Made by a program: the position numbers and the translations under genes
Source: Methanocella_A sp963792125
GTDB taxonomy: Archaea; Halobacteriota; Methanocellia; Methanocellales; Methanocellaceae
DNA: 64,000 nucleotides
Assembly (NCBI GenBank): GCA_963792125.1
Contig: CAWBVA010000005.1
Coordinates: 1 to 64,000, forward strand
Direction of reading: 5' to 3'
Notes under the pieces: model-generated
Seen by the model: the letters and a program-made list of their open reading frames with translations, nothing else
Told to the model about the DNA's origin: nothing
Databases searched by the model: none
Part shown: positions 18,664 through 30,155 of the stretch, piece by piece
Numbering within the stretch: position 1 is the first letter of the stretch
How the letters are laid out: each line of letters opens with the position of its first letter

Positions 18664-20371
18664 GTGGCCGTCGATTCGCTGACGTTCACGGTGGTCACCG
18701 GCGTCTACCTTGCCATCCTCGTCGCGCTTGGCTACCTGGGCTACAAGAGGACGAAAGGAGCGGACGATTTCATGCTGGCCGGGAGGAAAGTGCATCCCGC
18801 GCTCATCGCGCTCTCTTATGGCGCCACGTTCATCAGCACCGCGGCCATCATCGGCTTCGGCGGCGTGGCGGCACAGCTTGGCATGGGCCTGATGTGGCTG
18901 GTGTTCATGAACATCGCCCTGGGCATTTTCATCGCCTTCATCGTCTTCGGCAAGAGGACCCGGGCCGTGGGAAGCCGCCTGCAGGCCCGCACCTTCCCCG
19001 ATCTCCTGGGCAAGGTCTACAACTCGAAGTTCCTGCGGTATGCCAGCGCGCTCGTCATCGTCAGTGGGCATGCCGCTGTACACGTCGGCCGTCATGATCG
19101 GCGCCGCACGGTTCATCGAGATCTCGTTCGCCATCGACTATAACACTGTACTGTTCGCATTCGCCGCGGTGACGGCGCTGTATGTCATCATTGGCGGATT
19201 GCTCGCGGTCATCTACACGGACAGCTTCCAGGCCGTCCTCATGCTCATCGGCATGACCATTCTCCTGGTCGCCACGTTCGTCGCGCTGGGCGGCGGGGTT
19301 TTCGGCCCGTTCCAGGCGCTGACCGACATGGCCGACAAAGTGCCTGCCGGTCTCGTGGCCCTGGGACATAACGGCTGGACTGCGATGCCCGACCTCGGGT
19401 CGAACCTGTGGTTCACGATGGTCACGACCATCATCATGGGCGTGGGCATCGGCGTGCTCGCCCAGCCCCAGCTCGCGGTGCGGTTCATGACGGCCAAGGA
19501 CGACAGGGCGCTCAACAGGGCCGTGCCCATCGGCGTGATCTTCATCTTCATGATGGTAGGCGTCGCATACACCGTAGGCGCGCTGTCCAACGTGTACTTC
19601 ATGGAGCACAACGGCAAGCTCGCGACCGCAGTGGTGCCCGGCGGCAACCTGGACATGGTCATTCCCACGTTTATCAACGCGATCATGCCCGACTGGTTCG
19701 TCATGCTCTTCATGCTTACCATGCTCTCGGCGGCCCTGTCGACCATGAGCGCCCTGCTCCACACGATGGGCACGGCTATCGGGGTCGACCTGCTGAGCAC
19801 TATCCTGAATAAAAAGCCTTCGATAAACATCAACAGGATAGGCGTGCTCATCATGCTCCTGGTCAGCGTCGCGCTGGCCTATGTCATGCCGGGCAGCATC
19901 ATCGCGAGGGCGACGGCCATGTTCATGGGCCTGTGTGCCGCGGCCTTCCTGCCCGCGTACACGCAGGCGCTGTTCAGCAAGACTCCCTCGGCCCGGGGTG
20001 CGAAGTACAGCCTGGTCATCGGCGCGGCCGCCTGGTTCCTCTGGACGGCGTTCGTCCACATCAAGGAATCCCAGCCCCTTGGCATAAGCATGTTCCTGTT
20101 CGGCAAGGATGCAGTGCTCGGCCAGCCCTGGACAGTGCTGGACCCGCTGTTCATCGCCCTGCCCCTGTCGACACTGACGCTTGCCGTGTTCTGGTGGGTC
20201 GACCGCCAGGCATCGCTGAAGAACGGCAAGACGGAGCGAAAAGGCAACAGCTTAAACCCGGCCCCTGCACCAGGGGCCTTCTCTTTTTTATTTTTTTATA
20301 ATCGTGCAATCATGTGTCGTACTTTTGCCAGGCTACCTGATAGATGCACAGGCTACGGGTTCACAGTTTAA
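18664..20371 (+). CDS. Sodium:solute symporter, SSS family (frameshifted)
   Basis: A multi-spanning transporter of about 530-560 residues with the SSS pattern: DDFMLAGRKVHP at the end of the first helix, SYGATFISTAAIIGFGG in the second, and GGLLAVIYTDSFQAVLML in the middle. The substrate cannot be read from sequence. The GTG at 18664 follows GGTGA. One extra A near 19062 breaks the frame (removing it restores IVVGMPLYTSAV). The uninterrupted frame ends at 20371, but a terminator hairpin at 20260-20290 lies inside it and a TAA at 20253 sits just before, so the real stop is probably 20255 after one more indel. Confidence 0.85.
20260..20290 (+). terminator. Hairpin plus T-run after the symporter
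   Basis: GGCCCCTG-cac-CAGGGGCC (20260-20278) is followed by TTCTCTTTTTTA. This looks like a terminator for the symporter transcript. Its position inside the open frame argues that the frame is broken just upstream. Confidence 0.7.
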
Positions 20372-20464
20372 AGCTGCTGTATACCGCTTACGCATCTATG
20401 ACCGGACAGGCACTCTGCGATGCTTACGAAATACCGGGCTGACGAAGATGCCAGCCATTTCATA

Positions 20465-22464
20465 TCATTTCTCGTCGAATCGGGGCCGTTTCAGCATCTC
20501 CAGGAAGTCCTGGCGGTCTGTAAGTGGCAGGGTGCATTTCCAGTCCTTGCAGAAGTAAGCGGTCGGCTTCCCGTCGATCGCAGTCCTGCCGTTAAAAACT
20601 TCCGGACGCACCGGGTACTGGCCGTAGTCGAGCATGGTGATCTTCTTGATCAGCCGGCTGTTGATCAGGTCGACCAGCTCCCGCCCTTCTTTCTCCCCCG
20701 CGACGACGGCGATCTGGTCCGGCCGGTCGACAAGGTAGTCCATCGCCGAGAAGAAGGTGCCGTGGCCCAGCGGGTACTGCCGGCACATATCGAAAAAGCC
20801 TTCGACCAGCGCCTGTGCACGGTCAAGGTAAGCCTGATTGCCAGTGTAGTAGTAGAGCTTGATCAGGTTCATGGCCATCTGCGGGTTGGAGGCAGGCACG
20901 GAGAAGTCGGTGATCGGCTTGTCCTGGGCCATGGCGTTGCGGTCTTTCGCCTGCACGAAGAAGTAGCCGCCATGGTCGCGATCGAAGAACTTCTCGTCGC
21001 AGGCGCCGGCCAGACGTTCTGCATGGCCGAGGTAATCGACGACCTGCGTGGCATTGAACAGCTCCAGCAGCGCCTCGATGGTGCAGGAGTAGTCTTCGAG
21101 ATAGCCGTCGACGGAAGGCCGGTCGGTGTAGACGCGGTACAGAGTGCCGTCACGATACATGTCGCTCATGATGAAATCGGCGGACTTGCGGGCATAGTCG
21201 AGACAGCGCCGGTCACCGAGGACGTTGTAAGCCCGGACGAAAGAGGTGATCATGAGCGCCGTCCAGCTCGCGTGTATGGACATGTCCGTGTAGGGCTTCT
21301 CCCGCTTGTTACGGGCGGCCAGCAGCTTCTCCCGGTCTTCGGCATAACGCTGGCGATCACCTTCGTCGACTCAGGTAGAGTACGTTGTCGGCGCCGCCGA
21401 TATTGCCTCCGCGGGTCACGTTGTAGGCCTTCATGAAGTAATCGACCCGGCCGTCTCCCAGCAATTCGGCCAGCTCCGGCTCCTGCCAGGTGAAATATGC
21501 GCCTTCTTTCCCGTGTACATCGGCATCGATGCTGGAGGCAAAGCCGGCGGGCTCGCGCACGAGGTCCCGGAAGACGAAGGCCACGATCTCCTCGGCGATT
21601 TCCCGGAACAGCGGCGTACCCGACAGCTGGAACGCTTCGAGGTAGATGCTCAAGCAGCAGCGCATTATCGTTCAGCATCTTCTCGAAATGAGGCACCCGC
21701 CACGCACGGTCTGTGGCGTACCGGTGGAAGCCCCCGCCGACGTGGTCGTAGACGCCGCCGTTCGCCATCTGCCGCAGCGTGAAATCGACCATCTCCCAGG
21801 CCGCCTTATCGCCGGATGACTCGTAGCGCTGCAGCAGGAACAGGAGCGCCTCGGAGTAAGGGAACTTCTGGGACGTGCCGAAGCCGCCGTACAAGGGGTC
21901 GAAGCTGTCGTGCATCTCGCTGACCACCGCCGGGAGATATTGCGGGTCCAGCTTTGTCGGCCGGGGGTAAGCATAGACATACCGCTGGGACAGGTCGTTG
22001 ACAATGCGCTCGATGCTGCCGCGGTCTTTCCGGTACAGGTCGTCGATCGCATTCAGTACGTCCGTGAAAGCGGGCATGCCGTACTTCGCCTTTCCCGGGT
22101 AATAAGTGCCGCCGTAGAACGGCTGCCTGTCCGGGGTGAGAAAGACCGTGAGCGGCCAGCCACCCTGTCCGGTCAGCGCCTGTATCGCCTCCTGGTAGCG
22201 ACGGTCGATCTCAGGGCGGTCGTCCCGGTCTACTTTGATGGCTACGAACCGCTCGTTAATGATTTTCACGGTATCGGGGTCATGCCACGTATCATGGGCC
22301 ATCACGTGGCACCAGTGACACCAGACTGCGCCGATGGATAACAGCACGGGCTTGTTCTCCCGGCGGGCGCGCTCAAAGGCCTCGTCGCTCCACGGGTACC
22401 AGTCTATCGGCTCATCTGCAGCCCTCTGCAGGTAGCTGCTCGGCGAGTTCGCAAGCCTGTTCAT
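20465..22464 (-). CDS. Thioredoxin-domain protein, DUF255/YyaL family (two frameshifts)
   Basis: About 665 residues: an N-terminal thioredoxin-like domain with LANSPSSYLQRAADEP, IGAVWCHWCHVM (CxxC-like WCHWC) and ALTGQGGWPLTVFLTPD, then a long alpha-alpha toroid resembling N-acylglucosamine epimerases. The family includes YyaL and human SPATA20 and has no firmly assigned reaction. Start at the ATG 22464, where the conserved MNRLANS begins. Breaks near 21650 (one extra T, ALLLSIYLEAF otherwise) and near 21370 (one extra A before DEGDRQRYAEDR). It stands alone, divergent from the geranylgeranyl reductase gene with about 115 bp between starts. Confidence 0.86.
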
Positions 22465-22580
22465 CACTACAGATATGGCAGGCCGACGATAAAAAATATC
22501 CCGACGATTCCGTGCTTTCCACCGGAACGTATAAACGGCTGACAGCAAAATTTTAGTTGTTCTCACGGGGGTAAAGGGCT

Positions 22581-23754
22581 GTGAAAGACAGCTACGATGT
22601 CATAGTGGCGGGAGGGGGGCCGGCGGGCTCGATAACGGCGAAGGAAGCCGCAGACAGGGGTCTCGACGTCCTGCTGATCGAAAAGCGCCAGGAGATAGGG
22701 GAGCCGATCAGGTGCGCGGAGGGCATCACGGTCGACGGCCTGCGAGAATTTATGGAGCCGGACCCTAAGTGGATCAGCGGCCGGATCAGGAAGGCCAGGT
22801 TCTTTTCGCCATCCGTAAGCATTGAATTCTGCGACGACAGGGATGCGGCTTACATCCTTGAGCGCAGGATATTCGACCGGGACCTGGCACGTATGGCTGC
22901 CGCCGCAGGCGCGGATGTTTTCACCAAGACACAGGCGACCGGGCTCATCCTCGAAAATGGCCGGACGTGCGGTATCAGGGGAAAGCTGCGGGGCGAAGAC
23001 TTCGAAGCCAGGGCGAAAGTGGTGGTCGGCGCCGACGGCGTCGAGTCGAAGGTGGGCCGCTGGGCCGGCATCGATACCTGTCTGAAAGTGAAAGACATCG
23101 GGAGCTGTGTACAGTTCCGTCTCGCCGGCATCGACCTCGAGCCGGAGAGCTGCGAAGTTTACTATGACAGGCGCCTGGGCGCCCGGAGGCTACGTGTACG
23201 TGTTCCCGAAAGGCGAAGGCGAGGCGAACGTCGGGCTCGGGGCCGTTTACGACCACGGGGACCCGCGCAGGCCGATCGAGTACCTGAATGACTTCGTGAG
23301 CTGGCGGTTCCCGGGCGCCGACGTGCTCGAGTCGGTGGCCGGGGGTGTGCCGCTGTCCGGCATCATGTCCCGGCTGTCAGCGGCAGGCATGGTGCTGGTG
23401 GGCGATGCCGCCAGGCTGACCGACCCGGGGACCGGCGAAGGCATCCTGAACGGCATGATCAGCGGAAGGATTGCCGGGAGCGTGATCGCCGACTGCGTCC
23501 GGAAAGGCGACGTTTCGGCGGACGCGCTGCGCCGGTATGATCTTGAGATCGAAAAGACGCTCGGCCCCCTGCTTCAGAGGAATTATGCTGTAAAGGAGTA
23601 CCTGCGCAAGTGCAGCAACGCCCGGATGGATATGATGTTCCGGACGGTGAAAGCCATGAGGATCGAGAAGTACCCGACCTCGACCATGATCCGGGAAGTT
23701 TTCAACCCCCGGGGCAGGCGGGCTACCGCGCTGTTGCGTATCCTGATGGGGTAA
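22581..23754 (+). CDS. Geranylgeranyl reductase family flavoprotein (one frameshift)
   Basis: A 390-residue FAD protein of the digeranylgeranylglycerophospholipid reductase family, which saturates the isoprenoid chains of archaeal membrane lipids. Motifs: dinucleotide fold VIVAGGGPAGSITA, GEPIRCAEG with the conserved cysteine, APGGYVYVFPKGEGEANVG, and GDAARLTDPGTGEGI. Starts with GTG at 22581. An extra G near 23184 breaks the frame just before APGGY. Several paralogues exist in methanogens; some reduce other polyprenyl substrates, so the exact target is not certain. Confidence 0.87.
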
Positions 23755-23839
23755 GGCATAAGTACGATCTGGCGGTCAGGTGTCTTCGTCACGATAATTT
23801 CGCGACCATCTGATAAACGTGGAGAGTAAATCGCTAATC

Positions 23840-23983
23840 ATGATCGAGAAGGACCCCGTCTGCGGCAGGGATGTGGATACAAAAGATGCCATTGTCATTT
23901 TCAAGCTGGGCAACGACCGGTACCGCTATTTTTGCAGCGAGAAGTGCGCGCAGATCTTCCAGAAGACACACCTTGGCCTGTAG
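23840..23983 (+). CDS. YHS-domain metal-binding mini-protein
   Basis: A 47-residue protein beginning MIEKDPVCGRDVDTKDA and continuing with YFCSEKCAQIFQ: the YHS/TRASH-like pattern DPVCG...YFCSxxC with three cysteines. Such domains bind transition metals and often sit beside copper-exporting ATPases, as here (CopA starts 66 nt downstream). It may deliver Cu(I) or sense it. Confidence 0.85.
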   Translation: MIEKDPVCGRDVDTKDAIVIFKLGNDRYRYFCSEKCAQIFQKTHLGL

Positions 23984-24049
23984 CTGTAAGTATTTATTGA
24001 AACCCGGCATATTATATAAATGGTAAGCGACTGCCGCTGACCTGAGGAT

Positions 24050-26539
24050 ATGCGAAAGACACAGCTGAAGATCACAGGCATGACCTGCGCGTCGTGCGTG
24101 GCACGGGTGGAAAAGGCCATACGCGAGACGAAAGGCGTCGAACAGGCTAACGTAAACCTCGCCACCGAGATAGCGACGTTCGTCTACGACCCGGCGCAGA
24201 TATCGATCGAGTACATCGTCAAATCGATCAAGGACGCGGGGTACGGCGTCGAAGAGGAGACGGTCACACTGCCCGTCAGGGGCATGACGTCCGACTCTAA
24301 CGAGTCGGCCGCCTCCTGCCAGGCGCGTATCGAGAACGCGTTGCGGCAGAACGAAGGCGTGGCCAGTGCAGCGGTGAACCTGGCCACCGAGAGAGCCACT
24401 ATCCACTATTTCCCCTCCGTCGTCACCGTCAACGACCTGAAGAAGATCATCGAGAGCCAGGGCTATACGGTCCCGGAAGTCCCTACGGCCGAGGAGTTCG
24501 TCGATCGCGAGCGGCAGTCGCGACGAAACGGAGATGAACGATCTCACGCTGAAGTTCATCCTGGCAGGCATCGCTGCGGCCGTTATCATGGTGATCATGT
24601 TCTTCGGGCAGTACATCCCGGGCATATCCTCGCTGATGATGGAGCGTATTAACCTCGGCGTCACCGAAGTCAACCCGATCGACCTCTTTGCGCTGGTCCT
24701 GGCTACCCCGGTACAGTTCTGGATAGGCTGGCGGTTCTACAAAGGCGCATGGGCGGCATTGAAGCACGGGACGGCCGACATGAACGTGCTCATCGCCGTG
24801 GGCACGAGCGCAGCCTACTTTTACAGCGTGGTCGCGACACTGGCGCCCCACTACGTGATGGTCGGGGGCCAGATGCCCGCCACGTACTTCGACACGTCGA
24901 CGATGATCATCGCGCTCATCCTGCTGGGGAGACTCCTCGAAGCCCGGGCGAAAGGCCAGACCTCCGAAGCGATACGCAGGCTGAGGGGGCTGAAGGCGAA
25001 GACGGCAAGAGTCGAGCGCGACGGCAAAGAGGTCGACGTCCCGGTGGAGGACGTGCAGGTCGGCGACATCGTGATCGTCCGGCCGGGCGAGAAGATACCG
25101 GTGGACGGCGTGGTCGTCTCCGGCTATTCGGCGGTGGACGAGTCCATGATCACCGGCGAGTCCATCCCGGCGGGCAAGAAGGTAGGGCGACAACGTGATC
25201 GGCGCCACCATCAACGCGACGGGCACGTTCAGCTTCCGGGCGACCAAGGTCGGCCGGGACACGGTCCTCTCCCAGATCATCAGGATGGTGGAGGAGGCAC
25301 AGGGCAGCAAGGCGCCTATCCAGCGGCTCGCGGACCAGGTGGCCGCCGTCTTCGTGCCAGTGGTCATCGGGCTGGCTGCCCTGACGTTCCTGGCATGGTA
25401 CTTCCTCGGCTCGCAGCCGTCGTTCATCAGAGCCCTGCTGAACTTCATCTCGGTGCTGATCATCGCCTGCCCCTGCGCCATGGGCCTGGCCACGCCCACG
25501 GCGATCATGGTGGGCACCGGCAAGGGCGCGGAGAACGGCATCCTGATCAAGGGCGGCGAGAGCCTGGAGAACGCCTACCAGATCAACGCCATCGTCCTGG
25601 ACAAGACGGGCACGATTACAAAAGGCCAGCCTTCGCTGGTCGACGTGATACCCGCTCCTGGATTTACGGAGAGCGATGTCCTGCACTTCGCGGCGTCGGC
25701 AGAGAAGGGCTCCGAGCACCCGCTCGGCGGCGCCATCGTCCGTGGCGCGGAAGAGCCGGAAGGTGCCGGTCGTCAGCCCGACGAAGTTCGATGCGCTGCC
25801 CGGCAAGGGGATTGTAGCGGAGGTCGATGGAAAGATCGTCATGGTCGGCAACGCAAAGCTGCTTGAAGACGATGACGTCGACATTGCATCGATGAAGGAC
25901 ACGTTCGAGCGCCTCTCGGCCGGCGGGAAAACGCCGATGTACGTGGCGGTCGCCGATAAGCCGGCCGGCGTCATCGCCGTCGCCGACACGATCAAGGAAG
26001 GCTCCGTGGAGGCCATAGCGGAGTTCCGCCACCTGGGCATCGAGCCGGTCATGATCACCGGCGACAACCGGCGCACCGCCGAAGCCATCGCGAAGCAGGT
26101 CGGCATCACCCGGGTGCTGGCCGAGGTCCTGCCCCAGGACAAGGCGAGCGAGGTCAAGAAGCTCCAGGCGGAAGGCAAGAAGGTCGCAATGGTAGGCGAC
26201 GGCATCAACGATGCGCCGGCGCTGGCGCAGGCCGATGTCGGCATCGCAATCGGCACAGGCACAGACGTGGCCATAGAGGCGTCGGACATCACGCTGATGA
26301 GCGGCGACCTTCGGGGCGTTCTGACGGCCATCAAGCTGAGCCGGGCGACCATCCGCACGATCAAGATGAACCTCTTCTGGGCGTTCATCTACAACATCAT
26401 CGGCATCCCCATCGCGGCCGGGATTCTCATCCCGTTCTTCGGCATCAGCCTGAACCCTATCATTGCTGCGGCGGCCATGGCGTTCAGCTCGGTATCAGTC
26501 GTGTCCAACTCGCTGCTGCTCAACAGGTTCAAGCCATAG
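24050..26539 (+). CDS. copA: Copper-exporting P1B-type ATPase (three frameshifts)
   Basis: About 825 residues. Two N-terminal heavy-metal-associated domains, the first with GMTCASC; then membrane helices, the actuator motif TGES, the transport motif ACPCAMG (CPC), the phosphorylation site DKTGT, SEHPLG, and the hinge GDGINDAPAL. This set defines Cu(+) export ATPases. The second HMA domain is odd: it reads GMTSDSNESAASC, so the first cysteine of its CxxC is lost with a seven-residue insertion. Extra single bases near 24523, 25187 and 25758 break the frame; removing each restores the family sequence. A TATA-like attatataaatgg at 24010-24022 precedes the ATG by about 30 nt. Confidence 0.9.
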
Positions 26540-26578
26540 CCGGTTACCGTAACGTTCATACAGGATACCCTCTAAATA

Positions 26579-28210
26579 ATGACGGGTATGGACTTGGACG
26601 ACAGGATACCGGCAATCGTCGTGGGAGTGCTGTTCAGTATCGTGAACGCCGTCGTCTCCGTCTACATGGCCTACAAGACGGGCATGGCCGACGGCATCCT
26701 GTTCCTGCTCCTGTTCCTGTCCTACTTTCATTTTCCTGCTCGCGGGAAGCGTGAAGTCCCGGGCCTTCGTCTACGTGATGGCGATCATGATGAGCTCCAC
26801 GGCGGCGGTCATCGCCTACACCGACGGCCTGGGGGCCATCATCATCTCGGGCGAGCCGTTTGTCCTGTCGGATTACGCCATGATGGCGCTGCTGGGGATG
26901 TCGGGCATCATCGGCATGCTGATGTCCGTATACTTCGAGGGCTACTTCCTCCGGGGCGGCTTCCCGTGGCCACAGCCAAAGGTGACCGCATCGATCATCA
27001 GGCTCCTCGCGGCGGAGAAGCGGGACCTGCAATTCAAGGTCTCGGCCCTGCGAATGGGAGCTGCCGGCGCCCTGTCAGGCGCGATCGCCTTCCTGAAGGG
27101 CCTGAGCGTAATTCCGGAGACCATCGGCCTGACAGTCGCCGGCATGAGCGTGTCGCCTATGATGATCGGCATCGGGATGCTGATCGGTGTCAGGGCCTGC
27201 CTGCAGATTGCCCTCGGCGCACTGGCATCGCTGGCAGTCCTCGTCTTCATCGAGGGGACCGCCGTCGATTATACCACCCACATGAAAAATCCGTGGGTAT
27301 TTTCCACTGCAGTATCCATGATGGTGACCACGGCGGTCATTACGCTGTACGTCATCCTCAAGCCGGCTTTACGCGAACAGTGGGACCGGCTGCGAAAGAA
27401 AGCCGTGAAAGTCCCGGCAGTTGCGCGTGACGGAGGCCGGGGCAGCCGCCGCATGGACCCCGGGCCCGGGGTATCCTGCTGCTGGCGCTCATCATTGTTG
27501 CCGCGGTGATGATACAGGCTTTCGCGGGTGTGCCTGCGTGGATATTCCTCGTCTGCGTCCCCATCGCCGTACTGTTCCAGGTGATCGAGACCCGGGGCCG
27601 GGCCGAGATGTCCATGGGCGTCGGCATATCTTCGTTCGTTGTCATATTGCTGGTCGGCCTGGCGTTCAACGACATCGTCCCGCTGCTTATCCTGGAAGGC
27701 TTCGTCGTGGCCATGGTCATGGGCTTCTCGCTTGCCCTCTCTGCGTCCATGACCGCCGAATACAGCAACGTCAGCCGTAAAGGGTTAATGCACGATGATG
27801 GCCATAGGCTCGATAGCAGGAGGGATCGTGTGCATACCCATCATCCGGTTCCTGGACGGCCTGTACGGCATCGGCACCAGCGCGCTTCCCGCCCCGTACA
27901 GCGTCATGTGGCTGGAGATGGCCAACTCTGCAGTCAGCCGGATACCGTCGCCTTCGATCAGCATCCCTCTGTCCTTGCGGGCATCGTCGTTGCGCTTGTC
28001 CTGTACCGCTATAAAATTTCGGCCGTCAGCGTGGCCCTCGGCCTCATCCTCCCGGTGTCGCTCACTGCCGCGCTGCTCGTCGGCGGGATCATCGCCTGGT
28101 ACGTGGCGAAGAAGGGCTACCTCAAAAACGACAACGGCATCACGGCATCAGGCCTCATCGCAGGGGACATCGTCGTCGGCCTGGCCATGTCACTCCGTGC
28201 ACTTCTGTAA
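26579..28210 (+). CDS. OPT-like membrane transporter, copy A (about four frameshifts)
   Basis: A polytopic membrane protein, paralogous to the next gene along its whole length (for example DDRIPAIVVGV against DDRILAIVLGV; GGFPWPQPKVTASII against SGFPWPGPKVSAAII). The C-terminal GLILPVSLTAALLVGG, IAWYVAKKGYL and ITASGLIAGDIVVGLAM resemble the oligopeptide transporter (OPT/YSL) superfamily. Breaks near 26732, 27466, 27795 and 27965, at least three resolved by removing one base. Given that copy B is perfectly open, copy A could be a real decaying duplicate, but breaks occur in unrelated single-copy genes as well. Confidence 0.7.
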
Positions 28211-28431
28211 AGTTGATCGTCATCAGGAGGGCGTAAGCACCCTTTACCCGGCCAGAGGGATGATTTTTCCCTCTCCGGCACGACCCGGCATCGTCGTACA
28301 TCAGGATGCGTTCCAGGCAGACCAGCCTGCCGTAGATATCAGGCACCTGCAGTGAATAATCGGACGCCGGGCTGGTGTGACCACTATGCCCTTCGACAAC
28401 GCTGATGCCGGGACCTCGCGTATAATCATAC

Positions 28432-30063
28432 ATGACGCTCAGGATCGACGATCGCATACTGGCCATCGTGCTGGGCGTCGGCTTCAGCGTGCTGAACGGG
28501 TTCGTCTACATGTACCTGGCGCTAAAGCTGGGCATGACCACAGGCCTGGATATCCTGCTCCTGTTTGTCGGGTTCTTCGCCTTCGCGGCCACCGGAAACG
28601 TGAGGCCCCGGGCGTTCCTGTACATGATGGCTATCATGGCCATGTCTATCGCAGCCGTCCTGTCGTACACCGACGGACTTGGCGCAATCATCATCTCCGG
28701 AGAAACGTTGCCGGTTCCCGGCACTATAATGATAGCCCTGATCAGCCTTTCGCTCATCATCGGCATGCTAACATCTTTCTACTTCGCGGACTACTTCCTC
28801 AAGAGCGGCTTTCCGTGGCCCGGTCCAAAGGTGAGCGCAGCGATCATCAGCCTTCTTGCAGAGAAAAAAGGTTCGGAATTCAAAGTTTCAGCCGTGCGTA
28901 TGGGCGTCGCCAGTGTCCTGGCCGGCACCGTTGCCTGGGTGAAAGGGATGCGGCTGATACCTGAAACGATCGGCTCTGCGGTCGCCGGTCTGAGTCTCTC
29001 CCCGTTTCTTGTCGGCATCGGCATGATAATAGGACTTAGAGGTTGTATACAGATAGCTGGCGGTGCTGTCGGCTCATTGCTGGTATTATACTTCGCGGAG
29101 GGCGGATCTGCCGAATATATAACTCACATGCGCAGCCCCTGGATCTTTTCCACCGCTGTATCCATGATGGTGGCCAGTACAGTGGTCTCGCTGTACGTTA
29201 TACTGAAGCCGCTATTGGCTTCCCTCTGGCGAAGGGCAGGAGACCGGGAGGAGGGCGGGCCAGACTCCGGGAACAGCAGTATGGCTGTCGCTTTCTCTGG
29301 CGGGTTTTCCAGACTTGTAGATAGTGTGCTGCTGATCGCGGCTACTTTGCTCTCTGGAGCTTTACTCCTGATCTACGTAGACGTCCCCGTATTGCTGTTC
29401 GTCCTGTGCATCCCGCTGGCACTGCTGTTCATGGTCATCGAAACCCGGGGCCGGGCGGAGATGTCCATGAGCATCGGCATCGCCGCATTCGTTGTGATCC
29501 TGCTGGTAGGCCTGGCGTTCCGGGATATTGTGTCACTGCTCCTCTTCCAGGGATTCGTCCTGGCTACCACGTTCGGGTTTGCATCCGCCCTCTCCCTGCA
29601 AAAGGTAGCCGGGTATTTTGGAATAGAAATAAAAGGCCTGCGCTACATGCTGGTCATCGGTGCGGTCACAGGCGGGATTATCTGCATCCCGTGCATCAAT
29701 CTAATCAACAGCATGTACGGTATTGGCACTGAAGCGCTGCCCGCGCCTTTCAGTGTCATGTGGCTGGAAATGGCCCGGTCGGCCGTCACGAAGGTCATGT
29801 CCCCGTCGATTGACCTGCACTTCGTACTGCTTGGCATAATTATTGCGCTGGTGCTCAACCGTTTTAAGATCTCGGCCGTCAGCGTAGCCCTGGGGCTCAT
29901 TCTCCCTGTATCACTCACTGCTGCGGTGCTCATCGGCGGCGTCATCGCGTGGTACGTAGCAAAGAAAGGCTACCTTAAAAATGACAACGGCATCACCGCC
30001 TCGGGCCTCGTCGCAGGTGACATCGTCGTCGGCCTGGCCATGTCGCTATGGGCGCTTTTATAG
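28432..30063 (+). CDS. OPT-like membrane transporter, copy B
   Basis: An intact 543-residue protein with about 14 hydrophobic segments. The features FPWPGPKVSAAIISLL, IIGLRGCIQIAGGAVGSL and the C-terminal VSLTAAVLIGGVIAWYVAKK and ITASGLVAGDIVVG are those of the oligopeptide transporter superfamily, although the overall sequence is divergent. Members import peptides or metal chelates by proton coupling. It follows copA and copy A of the same family in the same direction, which might hint at a metal-related substrate; this is inference only. A central loop (about residues 272-292) is hydrophilic and poorly conserved between the copies. Confidence 0.75.
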   Translation: MTLRIDDRILAIVLGVGFSVLNGFVYMYLALKLGMTTGLDILLLFVGFFAFAATGNVRPRAFLYMMAIMAMSIAAVLSYTDGLGAIIISGETLPVPGTIMIALISLSLIIGMLTSFYFADYFLKSGFPWPGPKVSAAIISLLAEKKGSEFKVSAVRMGVASVLAGTVAWVKGMRLIPETIGSAVAGLSLSPFLVGIGMIIGLRGCIQIAGGAVGSLLVLYFAEGGSAEYITHMRSPWIFSTAVSMMVASTVVSLYVILKPLLASLWRRAGDREEGGPDSGNSSMAVAFSGGFSRLVDSVLLIAATLLSGALLLIYVDVPVLLFVLCIPLALLFMVIETRGRAEMSMSIGIAAFVVILLVGLAFRDIVSLLLFQGFVLATTFGFASALSLQKVAGYFGIEIKGLRYMLVIGAVTGGIICIPCINLINSMYGIGTEALPAPFSVMWLEMARSAVTKVMSPSIDLHFVLLGIIIALVLNRFKISAVSVALGLILPVSLTAAVLIGGVIAWYVAKKGYLKNDNGITASGLVAGDIVVGLAMSLWALL

Positions 30064-30155
30064 TGATTTACCGCCTTGTCCATGGGCAAGTTAAATTATC
30101 TTGAACAGTCGCGCACGCGCGCGTGAGTGCCAGACCGCCACCTATGGTTATCTAA

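Noticed and set aside
19061..20059. A 332-codon minus-strand frame opposite the symporter
   Set aside because: Antisense shadow; His, Arg, Asp and Gly-rich composition with no conserved motifs.
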